NCBI GenBank assembly: GCA_964247055.1
Contig: OZ176052.1
Coordinates: 13,578,001 to 13,642,000 of the forward strand
Direction: 5' to 3'
DNA from: Paragordius varius
Taxonomy: Eukaryota; Nematomorpha
DNA: 64,000 nucleotides
This document shows, piece by piece, positions 35,835 to 49,128 of this stretch. The position numbers were made by a program, and so were the translations under genes. Under the pieces are notes generated by a model, which did not search any database, was not told the DNA's origin, and saw only the letters and a program-made list of their open reading frames with translations. How positions within the stretch are numbered: the first letter of the stretch is position 1; every line of letters starts with the position of its first letter.

Positions 35835-38079
35835 TTTGGGGTGATGATGGAACTACCATAGGGCTACCCAAAAAAAATTATAGTGACATCACCTGATAAA
35901 ATTTGGATTTTAGGTAGCCATTTTTATTTTTAAAATCGTATAAAATAAATTTTTTAAATATTTAAAAAATTCATAAAAATTACATTTATACTCCGATCTC
36001 GACAATATTTGGGGTGATGATGGAACTACCATAGGGCTACCCAAAAAAAATTATAGTGACATCACCTGATAAAATTTGGATTTTAGGTAGCCATTTTTAT
36101 TTTTAAAATCGTATAAAATATTTTTTAAATATTTAAAAAATTCATAAAAATTACATTTATAGTCCGATCTCGACAATATTTGGGGTGATGATGGAACTAC
36201 CATAGAGCTACGCAGAAAAAATTATGGCGACATCACCTGATCAAATTTGGATTTTAGGTAGCCATTTTTATTTTTAAAATCGTATAAAATATTTTTTAAA
36301 TATTTAAAAAATTCATAAAAATTACATTTATAGTCCGATCCCCAAAATATTTGGGGTGATGATGGAACTACCATAGGGCTACCCAAAAAAAATTATAGTG
36401 ACATCACCTGATCAAATTTGGATTTTAGGTAACCATTTTTATTTTTAATATCGTATAAAATAAATTTTTTAAATATTTAAAAAATTCATAAAAATTACAT
36501 TTATAGTCCGATCCCCAAAATATTTGGGGTGATGATGGAACTACCATAGGGCTACCCAAAAAAAATTATAGTGACATCACCTGATCAAATTTGGATTTTA
36601 GGTAGCCATTTTTATTTTTAAAATCGTATAAAATAAATTTTTTAAATATTTAAAAAATTTATAAAAATTACATTTATAGTCCGATCTCGACAATATTTGG
36701 GGTGATGATGGAATTACCATAGGGCTACCCAAAAAAAATTATGGTGACATCACCTGATCAAATTTGGATTTTAGGTAGCCATTTTTATTTTTAAAATCGT
36801 ATAAAATAAATTTTTTAAATTTTTAAAAAATTCATAAAAATTACATTTATACTCCGATCTCGACAATATTTGGGGTGATGATGGAACTACCATAGGGCTA
36901 CCCAAAAAAAATTATAGTGACATCACCTGATCAAATTTGGATTTTAGGTAGCCATTTTTATTTTTAAAATCGTATAAAATAAATTTTTTAAATATTTAAA
37001 AAATTCATAAAAATTACATTTATAGTCCGATCCCCAAAATATTTGGGGTGATGATGGAACTACCATAGGGCTACCCAAAAAAAATTATAGTGACATCACC
37101 TGATAAAATTTGGATTTTAGGTAGCCATTTTTATTTTTAAAATCGTATAAAATAAATTTTTTAAATATTTAAAAAATTCATAAAAATTACATTTATACTC
37201 CGATCTCGAAAATATTTGGGGTGATGATGGAACTACCATAGGGCTACCCAAAAAAAATTATAGTGACATCACCTGATCAAATTTGGATTTTAGGTAACCA
37301 TTTTTATTTTTAATATCGTATAAAATAAATTTTTTAAATATTTAAAAAATTCATAAAAATTACATTTATAGTCCGATCCCCAAAATATTTGGGGTGATGA
37401 TGGAACTACCATAGGGCTACCCAAAAAAAATTATAGTGACATCACCTGATCAAATTTGGATTTTAGGTAGCCATTTTTATTTTTAAAATCGTATAAAATA
37501 AATTTTTTAAATATTTAAAAAATTTATAAAAATTACATTTATAGTCCGATCTCGACAATATTTGGGGTGATGATGGAATTACCATAGGGCTACCCAAAAA
37601 AAATTATGGTGACATCACCTGATCAAATTTGGATTTTAGGTAGCCATTTTTATTTTTAAAATCGTATAAAATAAATTTTTTAAATTTTTAAAAAATTCAT
37701 AAAAATTACATTTATACTCCGATCTCGACAATATTTGGGGTGATGATGGAACTACCATAGGGCTACCCAAAAAAAATTATAGTGACATCACCTGATCAAA
37801 TTTGGATTTTAGGTAGCCATTTTTATTTTTAAAATCGTATAAAATAAATTTTTTAAATATTTAAAAAATTCATAAAAATTACATTTATACTCCGATCTCG
37901 AAAATATTTGGGGTGATGATGGAACTACCATAGGGCTACCCAAAAAAAATTATAGTGACATCACCTGATCAAATTTGGATTTTAGGTAGCCATTTTTATT
38001 TTTAAAATCGTATAAAATAAATTTTTTAAATATTTAAAAAATTCATACAAATTACATTTATAGTCCGATCCCCAAAATA
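35835..38079 (+). repeat. 13 monomers with a five-monomer repeat (865 bp)
   Basis: Monomers start at 35835, 36008, 36179, 36350, 36523, 36696, 36869, 37042, 37215, 37388, 37561, 37734 and 37907. The trio GTAACC/AATATCG, AAATTTATAAA, GAATTACC with AAATTTTTAAA at 36350-36868 recurs at 37215-37733, five monomers later. Two adjacent 171-bp monomers (36008, 36179) share the same 2-bp loss, AAATATTTTTTAAA. They are otherwise different subfamilies, which suggests local conversion. Confidence 0.85.
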
Positions 38080-40669
38080 TTTGGGGTGATGATGGAATTA
38101 CCATAGGGCTACCCAAAAAAAATTATGGTGACATCACCTGATCAAATTTGGATTTTAGGTAGCCATTTTTATTTTTATCGTATAAAATAAATTTTTTAAA
38201 TATTTAAAAAATTCATAAAAATTACATTTATACTCCGATCTCGACAATATTTGGGGTGATGATGGAACTACCATAGGGCTACCCAAAAAAAATTATAGTG
38301 ACATCACCTGATCAAATTTGGATTTTAGGTAGCCATTTTTATTTTTAAAATCGTATAAAATAAATTTTTTAAATATTTAAAAAATTCATAAAAATTACAT
38401 TTATACTCCGATCTCGACAATATTTGGGGTGATGATGGAACTACCATAGGGCTACCCAAAAAAAATTATAGTGACATCACCTGATAAAATTTGGATTTTA
38501 GGTAGCCATTTTTATTTTTAAAATCGTATAAAATAAATTTTTTAAATATTTAAAAAATTCATAAAAATTACATTTATACTCCGATCTCGACAATATTTGG
38601 GGTGATGATGGAACTACCATAGGGCTACCCAAAAAAAATTATAGTGACATCACCTGATAAAATTTGGATTTTAGGTAGCCATTTTTATTTTTAAAATCGT
38701 ATAAAATATTTTTTAAATATTTAAAAAATTCATAAAAATTACATTTATAGTCCGATCTCGACAATATTTGGGGTGATGATGGAACTACCATAGAGCTACG
38801 CAGAAAAAATTATGGCGACATCACCTGATCAAATTTGGATTTTAGGTAGCCATTTTTATTTTTAAAATCGTATAAAATAAATTTTTTAAATATTTAAAAA
38901 ATTCATAAAAATTACATTTATACTCCGATCTCGAAAATATTTGGGGTGATGATGGAACTACCATAGGGCTACGCAAAAAAAATTATGGTGACATCACCTG
39001 ATCAAATTTGGATTTTAGGTAGCCATTTTTATTTTTAAAATCGTATAAAATAAATTTTTTAAATATTTAAAAAATTCATAAAAATTACATTTATACTCCG
39101 ATCTCGACAATATTTGGGGTGATGATGGAACTACCATAGGGCTACCCAAAAAAAATTATAATGACATCACCTGATCAAATTTGGATTTTAGGTAGCTATT
39201 TTTATTTTTAAAATCGTACAAAATAAATTTTTTAAATATTTAAAAAATTCATAAAAATTACATTTATACTCCGATCTCGACAATATTTGGGGTGATGATG
39301 GAACTACCATAGGGCTACCCAAAAAAAATTATAGTGACATCACCTGATAAAATTTGGATTTTAGGTAGCCATTTTTATTTTTAAAATCGTATAAAATAAA
39401 TTTTTTAAATATTTAAAAAATTCATAAAAATTACATTTATAGTCCGATCTCGACAATATTTGGGGTGATGATGGAATTACCATAGGGCTACCCAAAAAAA
39501 ATTATGGTGACATCACCTGATCAAATTTGGATTTTAGGTAGCCATTTTTATTTTTAAAATCGTATAAAATAAATTTTTTAAATATTTAAAAAATTCATAA
39601 AAATTACATTTATACTCCGATCTCGAAAATATTTGGGGTGATGATGGAACTACCATAGGGCTACCCAAAAAAAATTATAGTGACATCACCTGATCAAATT
39701 TGGATTTTAGGTAACCATTTTTATTTTTAATATCGTATAAAATAAATTTTTTAAATATTTAAAAAATTCATAAAAATTACATTTATAGTCCGATCCCCAA
39801 AATATTTGGGGTGATGATGGAACTACCATAGGGCTACCCAAAAAAAATTATAGTGACATCACCTGATCAAATTTGGATTTTAGGTAGCCATTTTTATTTT
39901 TAAAATCGTATAAAATAAATTTTTTAAATATTTAAAAAATTTATAAAAATTACATTTATAGTCCGATCTCGACAATATTTGGGGTGATGATGGAATTACC
40001 ATAGGGCTACCCAAAAAAAATTATGGTGACATCACCTGATCAAATTTGGATTTTAGGTAGCCATTTTTATTTTTAAAATCGTATAAAATAAATTTTTTAA
40101 ATTTTTAAAAAATTCATAAAAATTACATTTATACTCCGATCTCGACAATATTTGGGGTGATGATGGAACTACCATAGGGCTACCCAAAAAAAATTATAGT
40201 GACATCACCTGATAAAATTTGGATTTTAGGTAGCCATTTTTATTTTTAAAATCGTATAAAATAAATTTTTTAAATATTTAAACAATTCATAAAAATTACA
40301 TTTATAGTCCGATCTCGACAATATTTGGGGTGATGATGGAATTACCATAGGGCTACCCAACAAAAATTATGGTGACATCACCTGATCAAATTTGGATTTT
40401 AGGTAGCCATTTTTATTTTTAAAATCGTATAAAATAAATTTTTTAAATATTTAAAAAATTCATAAAAATTACATTTATACTCCGATCTCGAAAATATTTG
40501 GGGTGATGATGGAACTACCATAGGGCTACCCAAAAAAAATTATAGTGACATCACCTGATCAAATTTGGATTTTAGGTAGCCATTTTTATTTTTAAAATCG
40601 TATAAAATAAATTTTTTAAATATTTAAAAAATTCATAAAAATTACATTTATAGTCCGATCCCCAAAATA
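37907..40669 (+). repeat. Block F, copy 1; 15-monomer spacing to the next copy
   Basis: Monomers start at 37907, 38080, 38250, 38423, 38596, 38767, 38940, 39113, 39286, 39459, 39632, 39805, 39978, 40151, 40324 and 40497. The segment 37907-38939 (including the TTTTTATCGT and AAATATTTTTTAAA monomers, then GAGCTACGCAG) recurs at 40497-41529, an offset of 2590 bp. The segment 38940-40496 (GGCTACGC; CGTACAAAAT; TGATAAAATT; GAATTACC; GTAACC; AAATTTATAAA; AAATTTTTAAA; TGATAAAATT; CAACAAAAATT) recurs at 45847-47403. Confidence 0.88.
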
Positions 40670-41875
40670 TTTGGGGTGATGATGGAATTACCATAGGGCT
40701 ACCCAAAAAAAATTATGGTGACATCACCTGATCAAATTTGGATTTTAGGTAGCCATTTTTATTTTTATCGTATAAAATAAATTTTTTAAATATTTAAAAA
40801 ATTCATAAAAATTACATTTATACTCCGATCTCGACAATATTTGGGGTGATGATGGAACTACCATAGGGCTACCCAAAAAAAATTATAGTGACATCACCTG
40901 ATCAAATTTGGATTTTAGGTAGCCATTTTTATTTTTAAAATCGTATAAAATAAATTTTTTAAATATTTAAAAAATTCATAAAAATTACATTTATACTCCG
41001 ATCTCGACAATATTTGGGGTGATGATGGAACTACCATAGGGCTACCCAAAAAAAATTATAGTGACATCACCTGATAAAATTTGGATTTTAGGTAGCCATT
41101 TTTATTTTTAAAATCGTATAAAATAAATTTTTTAAATATTTAAAAAATTCATAAAAATTACATTTATACTCCGATCTCGACAATATTTGGGGTGATGATG
41201 GAACTACCATAGGGCTACCCAAAAAAAATTATAGTGACATCACCTGATAAAATTTGGATTTTAGGTAGCCATTTTTATTTTTAAAATCGTATAAAATATT
41301 TTTTAAATATTTAAAAAATTCATAAAAATTACATTTATAGTCCGATCTCGACAATATTTGGGGTGATGATGGAACTACCATAGAGCTACGCAGAAAAAAT
41401 TATGGCGACATCACCTGATCAAATTTGGATTTTAGGTAGCCATTTTTATTTTTAAAATCGTATAAAATAAATTTTTTAAATATTTAAAAAATTCATAAAA
41501 ATTACATTTATACTCCGATCTCGAAAATATTTGGGGTGATGATGGAACTACCATAGGGCTACCCAAAAAAAATTATGGTGACATCACCTGATCAAATTTG
41601 GATTTTAGGTAGCCATTTTTATTTTTAAAATCGTATAAAATAAATTTTTTAAATATTTAAAAAATTCAAAAAAATTACATTTAAAGTCCGATCTCAAAAA
41701 TATTTGGGGTTATGATGGAACTACCATAGGGCTACCCAAAAAACATTATGGCGACATCACCTGATCAAATTTGGATTTTAGGTAGCCATTTTTATTTTTA
41801 AAATCGTATAAAATAAATTTTTTAAATATTTAAAAAATTCATAAAAATTACATTTATAGTCCGATCTCGACAATA
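40670..41875 (+). repeat. Block F, copy 2, joining to unit D-like monomers
   Basis: Monomers start at 40670, 40840, 41013, 41186, 41357, 41530 and 41703. The first five match 38080-38939 and are followed by two monomers of the CTCAAAAATA/GGGGTTATG type, like those at 33244 and 32898. The switch from block F to unit D material falls at the GAGCTACGCAG monomer (41357), a type that occurs in both contexts and would supply homology for the exchange. Confidence 0.85.
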
Positions 41876-42394
41876 TTTGGGGTGATGATGGAACTACCAT
41901 AGAGCTACGCAGAAAAAATTATGGCGACATCACCTGATCAAATTTGGATTTTAGGTAGCCATTTTTATTTTTAAAATCGTATAAAATAAATTTTTTAAAT
42001 ATTTAAAAAATTCATAAAAATAACATTTATACTCCGATCTCGAAAATATTTGGGGTGATGATGGAACTACCATAGGGCTACCCAAAAAAAATTATGGTGA
42101 CATCACCTGATCAAATTTGGATTTTAGGTAGCCATTTTTATTTTTAAAATCGTATAAAATAAATTTTTTAAATATTTAAAAAATTCAAAAAAATTACATT
42201 TAAAGTCCGATCTCAAAAATATTTGGGGTTATGATGGAACTACCATAGGGCTACCCAAAAAACATTATGGCGACATCACCTGATCAAATTTGGATTTTAG
42301 GTAGCCATTTTTATTTTTAAAATCGTATAAAATAAATTTTTTAAATATTTAAAAAATTCAAAAAAATAACATTTAAAGTCCGATCTCAAAAATA

Positions 42395-43601
42395 TTTGGG
42401 GTTATGATGGAACTACCATAGGGCTACCCAAAAAAAATTATGGCGACATCACCTGATCAAATTTGGATTTTAGGTAGCCATTTTTATTTTTAAAATCGTA
42501 TAAAATAAATTTTTTAAATATTTAAAAAATTCAAAAAAATTACATTTATACTCCGATCTCGACAATATTTGGGGTGATGATGGAACTACCATAGGGCTAC
42601 CCAAAAAAAATTATGGTGACATCACCTGATCAAATTTGGATTTTAGGTAGCCATTTTTATTTTTAAAATCGTATAAAATAAATTTTTTAAATATTAAAAA
42701 AATTCATAAAAATTACATTTGTAGTCCGATCCCCAAAGTATTTGGGGTGATGATGGAACTACCATAGGGCTACCCAAAAAAAATTATGGTGACATCACCT
42801 GATCAAATTTGGATTTTAGGTAGCCATTTTTATTTTTAAAATCGTATAAAATAATATTTTTAAATATTAAAAAAATTCATAAAAATTACATTTATAGTCC
42901 GATCCCCAAAGTATTTGGGGTGATGATGGAACTACCATAGGGCTACCCAAAAAAATTATAGTGACATCACCTGATCAAATTTGGATTTTAGGTAGCCATT
43001 TTTATTTTTAAAATCGTATAAAATAAATTTTTTAAATATTTAAAAAATTCATAAAAATTACATTTATAGTCCGATCCCCAAAATATTTGGGGTGATGATG
43101 GAACAACCATAGGGCTACGCAAAAAAATTTATGGCGACATCACCTGATCAAATTTGGATTTTAGGTAGCCATTTTTATTTTTTAAATCGTATAAAATAAA
43201 TTTTTTAAATATTTAAAAAATTCATAAAAATTACATTTATACTCCGATCTCGACAATATTTGGGGTGATGATGGAACTACCATAGGGCTACCCAAAAAAA
43301 ATTATAGTGACATCACCTGATCAAATTTGGATTTTAGGTAGCCATTTTTATTTTTAAAATCGTATAAAATAAATTTTTTAAATATTTAAAAAATTCATAA
43401 AAATTACATTTATAGTCCGATCCCCAAAATATTTGGGGTGATGATGGAATTACCATAGGGCTACCCAAAAAAAATTATGGTGACATCACCTGATCAAATT
43501 TGGATTTTAGGTAGCCATTTTTATTTTTATCGTATAAAATAAATTTTTTAAATATTTAAAAAATTCAAAAAAATAACATTTAAAGTCCGATCTCAAAAAT
43601 A
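42395..43601 (+). repeat. Seven-monomer duplication, copy 1 (1207 bp), chimeric last monomer
   Basis: Monomers from 42395 to 43432 are repeated at 43602-44808, an offset of 1207 bp. The last, 43432-43601, is chimeric: its 5' two thirds are the TTTTTATCGT type (as at 34627 and 44639), while its 3' part is TTCAAAAAAATAAC with tail CTCAAAAATA (as at 42222). The monomer that follows is the partner expected after 42222, placing an unequal exchange inside the AT-rich middle of the monomer. Confidence 0.92.
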
Positions 43602-44808
43602 TTTGGGGTTATGATGGAACTACCATAGGGCTACCCAAAAAAAATTATGGCGACATCACCTGATCAAATTTGGATTTTAGGTAGCCATTTTTATTTTTAA
43701 AATCGTATAAAATAAATTTTTTAAATATTTAAAAAATTCAAAAAAATTACATTTATACTCCGATCTCGACAATATTTGGGGTGATGATGGAACTACCATA
43801 GGGCTACCCAAAAAAAATTATGGTGACATCACCTGATCAAATTTGGATTTTAGGTAGCCATTTTTATTTTTAAAATCGTATAAAATAAATTTTTTAAATA
43901 TTAAAAAAATTCATAAAAATTACATTTGTAGTCCGATCCCCAAAGTATTTGGGGTGATGATGGAACTACCATAGGGCTACCCAAAAAAAATTATGGTGAC
44001 ATCACCTGATCAAATTTGGATTTTAGGTAGCCATTTTTATTTTTAAAATCGTATAAAATAATATTTTTAAATATTAAAAAAATTCATAAAAATTACATTT
44101 ATAGTCCGATCCCCAAAGTATTTGGGGTGATGATGGAACTACCATAGGGCTACCCAAAAAAATTATAGTGACATCACCTGATCAAATTTGGATTTTAGGT
44201 AGCCATTTTTATTTTTAAAATCGTATAAAATAAATTTTTTAAATATTTAAAAAATTCATAAAAATTACATTTATAGTCCGATCCCCAAAATATTTGGGGT
44301 GATGATGGAACAACCATAGGGCTACGCAAAAAAAATTATGGCGACATCACCTGATCAAATTTGGATTTTAGGTAGCCATTTTTATTTTTTAAATCGTATA
44401 AAATAAATTTTTTAAATATTTAAAAAATTCATAAAAATTACATTTATACTCCGATCTCGACAATATTTGGGGTGATGATGGAACTACCATAGGGCTACCC
44501 AAAAAAAATTATAGTGACATCACCTGATCAAATTTGGATTTTAGGTAGCCATTTTTATTTTTAAAATCGTATAAAATAAATTTTTTAAATATTTAAAAAA
44601 TTCATAAAAATTACATTTATAGTCCGATCCCCAAAATATTTGGGGTGATGATGGAATTACCATAGGGCTACCCAAAAAAAATTATGGTGACATCACCTGA
44701 TCAAATTTGGATTTTAGGTAGCCATTTTTATTTTTATCGTATAAAATAAATTTTTTAAATATTTAAAAAATTCATAAAAATTACATTTATACTCCGATCT
44801 CGACAATA
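43602..44808 (+). repeat. Seven-monomer duplication, copy 2 (1207 bp)
   Basis: This repeats 42395-43601. Its last monomer (44639-44808) has the ordinary CTCGACAATA tail and continues into the rest of block E, whereas copy 1 ends in the chimeric monomer. Confidence 0.92.
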
Positions 44809-45846
44809 TTTGGGGTGATGATGGAACTACCATAGGGCTACCCAAAAAAAATTATAGTGACATCACCTGATCAAATTTGGATTTTAGGTAGCCATTTTTA
44901 TTTTTAAAATCGTATAAAATAAATTTTTTAAATATTTAAAAAATTCATAAAAATTACATTTATACTCCGATCTCGACAATATTTGGGGTGATGATGGAAC
45001 TACCATAGGGCTACCCAAAAAAAATTATAGTGACATCACCTGATAAAATTTGGATTTTAGGTAGCCATTTTTATTTTTAAAATCGTATAAAATAAATTTT
45101 TTAAATATTTAAAAAATTCATAAAAATTACATTTATAGTCCGATCTCGACAATATTTGGGGTGATGATGGAATTATTATAGGGCTACCCAAAAAAAATTA
45201 TGGTGACATCACCTGATCAAATTTGGATTTTAGGTAGCCATTTTTATTTTTAAAATCGTATAAAATAAATTTTTTAAATATTTAAAAAATTCATAAAAAT
45301 TACATTTATACTCCGATCTCGAAAATATTTGGGGTGATGATGGAACTACCATAGGGCTACCCAAAAAAAATTATAGTGACATCACCTGATCAAATTTGGA
45401 TTTTAGGTAACCATTTTTATTTTTAATATCGTATAAAATAAATTTTTTAAATATTTAAAAAATTCATAAAAATTACATTTATAGTCCGATCCCCAAAATA
45501 TTTGGGGTGATGATGGAACTACCAAAGGGCTACCCAAAAAAAATTATAGTGACATCACCTGATCAAATTTGGATTTTAGGTAGCCATTTTTATTTTTAAA
45601 ATCGTATAAAATAAATTTTTTAAATATTTAAAAAATTCATAAAAATTACATTTATAGTCCGATCTCGACAATATTTGGGGTGATGATGGAATTACCATAG
45701 GGCTACCCAAAAAAAATTATGGTGACATCACCTGATCAAATTTGGTCTTTAGGTAGCCATTTTTATTTTTAAAATCGTATAAAATAAATTTTTTAAATTT
45801 TTAAAAAATTCATAAAAAATACATTTATACTCCGATCTCGATAATA

Positions 45847-47403
45847 TTTGGGGTGATGATGGAACTACCTGAGGGCTACGCAAAAAAAATTATGGTGACA
45901 TCACCTGATCAAATTTGGATTTTAGGTAGCCATTTTTATTTTTAAAATCGTATAAAATAAATTTTTTAAATATTTAAAAAATTCATAAAAATTACATTTA
46001 TACTCCGATCTCGACAATATTTGGGGTGATGATGGAACTACCATAGGGCTACCCAAAAAAAATTATAGTGACATCACCTGATCAAATTTGGATTTTAGGT
46101 AGCCATTTTTATTTTTAAAATCGTACAAAATAAATTTTTTAAATATTTAAAAAATTCATAAAAATTACATTTATACTCCGATCTCGACAATATTTGGGGT
46201 GATGATGGAACTACCATAGGGCTACCCAAAAAAAATTATAGTGACATCACCTGATAAAATTTGGATTTTAGGTAGCCATTTTTATTTTTAAAATCGTATA
46301 AAATAAATTTTTTAAATATTTAAAAAATTCATAAAAATTACATTTATAGTCCGATCTCGACAATATTTGGGGTGATGATGGAATTACCATAGGGCTACCC
46401 AAAAAAAATTATGGTGACATCACCTGATCAAATTTGGATTTTAGGTAGCCATTTTTATTTTTAAAATCGTATAAAATAAATTTTTTAAATATTTAAAAAA
46501 TTCATAAAAATTACATTTATACTCCGATCTCGAAAATATTTGGGGTGATGATGGAACTACCATAGGGCTACCCAAAAAAAATTATAGTGACATCACCTGA
46601 TCAAATTTGGATTTTAGGTAACCATTTTTATTTTTAATATCGTATAAAATAAATTTTTTAAATATTTAAAAAATTCATAAAAATTACATTTATAGGCCGA
46701 TCCCCAAAATATTTGGGGTGATGATGGAACTACCATAGGGCTACCCAAAAAAAATTATAGTGACATCACCTGATCAAATTTGGATTTTAGGTAGCCATTT
46801 TTATTTTTAAAATCGTATAAAATAAATTTTTTAAATATTTAAAAAATTTATAAAAATTACATTTATAGTCCGATCTCGACAATATTTGGGGTGATGATGG
46901 AATTACCATAAGGCTACCCAAAAAAAATTATGGTGACATCACCTGATCAAATTTGGATTTTAGGTAGCCATTTTTATTTTTAAAATCGTATAAAATAAAT
47001 TTTTTAAATTTTTAAAAAATTCATAAAAATTACATTTATACTCCGATCTCGACAATATTTGGGGTGATGATGGAACTACCATAGGGCTACCCAAAAAAAA
47101 TTATAGTGACATCACCTGATAAAATTTGGATTTTAGGTAGCCATTTTTATTTTTAAAATCGTATAAAATAAATTTTTTAAATATTTAAAAAATTCATAAA
47201 AATTACATTTATAGTCCGATCTCGACAATATTTGGGGTGATGATGGAATTACCATAGGGCTACCCAACAAAAATTATGGTGACATCACCTGATCAAATTT
47301 GGATTTTAGGTAGCCATTTTTATTTTTAAAATCGTATAAAATAAATTTTTTAAATATTTAAAAAATTCATAAAAATTACATTTATACTCCGATCTCGAAA
47401 ATA
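45847..47403 (+). repeat. Nine monomers copying 38940-40496
   Basis: Monomers start at 45847, 46020, 46193, 46366, 46539, 46712, 46885, 47058 and 47231. Order and markers match 38940-40496 at an offset of 6907 bp, including CGTACAAAAT (46020, as at 39113), GTAACC (46539), AAATTTATAAA (46712) and CAACAAAAATT (47231). Private changes include ACCTGAGGGC at 45847, TAGGCCGATC at 46539 and CCATAAGGC at 46885. Confidence 0.88.
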
Positions 47404-49128
47404 TTTGGGGTGATGATGGAACTACCATAGGGCTACCCAAAAAAAATTATAGTGACATCACCTGATCAAATTTGGATTTTAGGTAACCATTTTTATTTTT
47501 AATATCGTATAAAATAAATTTTTTAAATATTTAAAAAATTCATAAAAATTACATTTATAGTCCGATCCCCAAAATATTTGGGGTGATGATGGAACTACCA
47601 TAGGGCTACCCAAAAAAAATTATAGTGACATCACCTGATCAAATTTGGATTTTAAGTAGCCATTTTTATTTTTAAAATCGTATAAAATAAATTTTTTAAA
47701 TATTTAAAAAATTCATAAAAATTACATTTATAGTCCGATCTCGACAATATTTGGGGTGATGATGGAATTACCATAGGGCTACCCAAAAAAAATTATGGTG
47801 ACATCACCTGATCAAATTTGGATTTTAGGTAGCCATTTTTATTTTTAAAATCGTATAAAATAAATTTTTTAAATATTTAAAAAATTCATAAAAAATACAT
47901 TTATACTCCGATCTCGAAAATATTTGGGGTGATGATGGAACTACCATAGGGCTACCCAAAAAAAATTATAGTGACATCACCTGATCAAATTTGGATTTTA
48001 GGTAACCATTTTTATTTTTAATATCGTATAAAATAAATTTTTTAAATATTTAAAAAATTCATAAAAATTACATTTATAGTCCGATCCCCAAAATATTTGG
48101 GGTGATGATGGAACTACCATAGGGCTACCCAAGAAAAATTATGTCGACATCACCTGATCAAATTTGGACTTTAGGTAGCCATTTTTATTTTTAAAATCGT
48201 ATAAAATATTTTAAATTTTTAAAAAATTCATAAAAATTACATTTATACTCCGATCTCGAAAATATTTGGGGTGATGATGGAACTACCATAGGGCTACGCA
48301 AAAAAAATTATGGTGACATCACCTGATCAAATTTGGATTTTAGGTAGCCATTTTTATTTTTAAAATCGTATAAAATAAATTTTTTAAATATTTAAAAAAT
48401 TCATAAAAATTACATTTATACTCCGATCTCGAAAATATTTGGGGTGATGATGCAACTACCATAGGGCTACGCAAAAAAAATTATGGTGACATCACCTGAT
48501 CAAATTTGGATTTTAGGTAGCCATTTTATTTTTAAAATCGGATAAAATAATTTTTTTAAATATTTAAAAAATTCATAAAAATTACATTTATACTCCGATC
48601 TCGACAATATTTGGGGTGATGATGGAACTACCATAGGGCTACCCAAAAAAAATTATAGTGACATCACCTGATAAAATTTGGATTTTAGGTAGCCATTTTT
48701 ATTTTTAAAATCGTATAAAATAAATTTTTTAAATATTTAAAAAATTCATAAAAATTACATTTATAGTCCGATCTCGACAATATTTGGGGTGATGATGGAA
48801 TTACCATAGGGCTACCCAAAAAAAATTATGGTGACATCACCTGATCAAATTTGGATTTTAGGTAGCCATTTTTATTTTTAAAATCGTATAAAATAAATTT
48901 TTTAAATATTTAAAAAATTCATAAAAATTACATTTATACTCCGATCTCGAAAATATTTGGGGTGATGATGGAACTACCATAGGGCTAGCCAAAAAAAATT
49001 ATAGTGACATCACCTGATCAAATTTGGATTTTAGGTAACCATTTTTATTTTTAATATCGTATAAAATAAATTTTTTAAATATTTAAAAAATTCATAAAAA
49101 TTACATTTATAGTCCGATCCCCAAAATA

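Larger units (their letters stand above)
41876..45846 (+). repeat. Block E, copies 2 and 3 (23 monomers)
   Basis: Monomers start at 41876, 42049, 42222, 42395, 42568, 42741, 42914, 43086, 43259, 43432, 43602, 43775, 43948, 44121, 44293, 44466, 44639, 44809, 44982, 45155, 45328, 45501 and 45674. All block E markers of 33071-35834 recur in order: CATTTGTAGTCC at 42568 and 43775, TATTTTTTAAATCG at 43086 and 44293, TTTTTATCGT at 43432 and 44639, CCAAAGGGC at 45501, TTGGTCTTTAGG at 45674. A seven-monomer internal duplication separates the two offsets. Confidence 0.92.
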
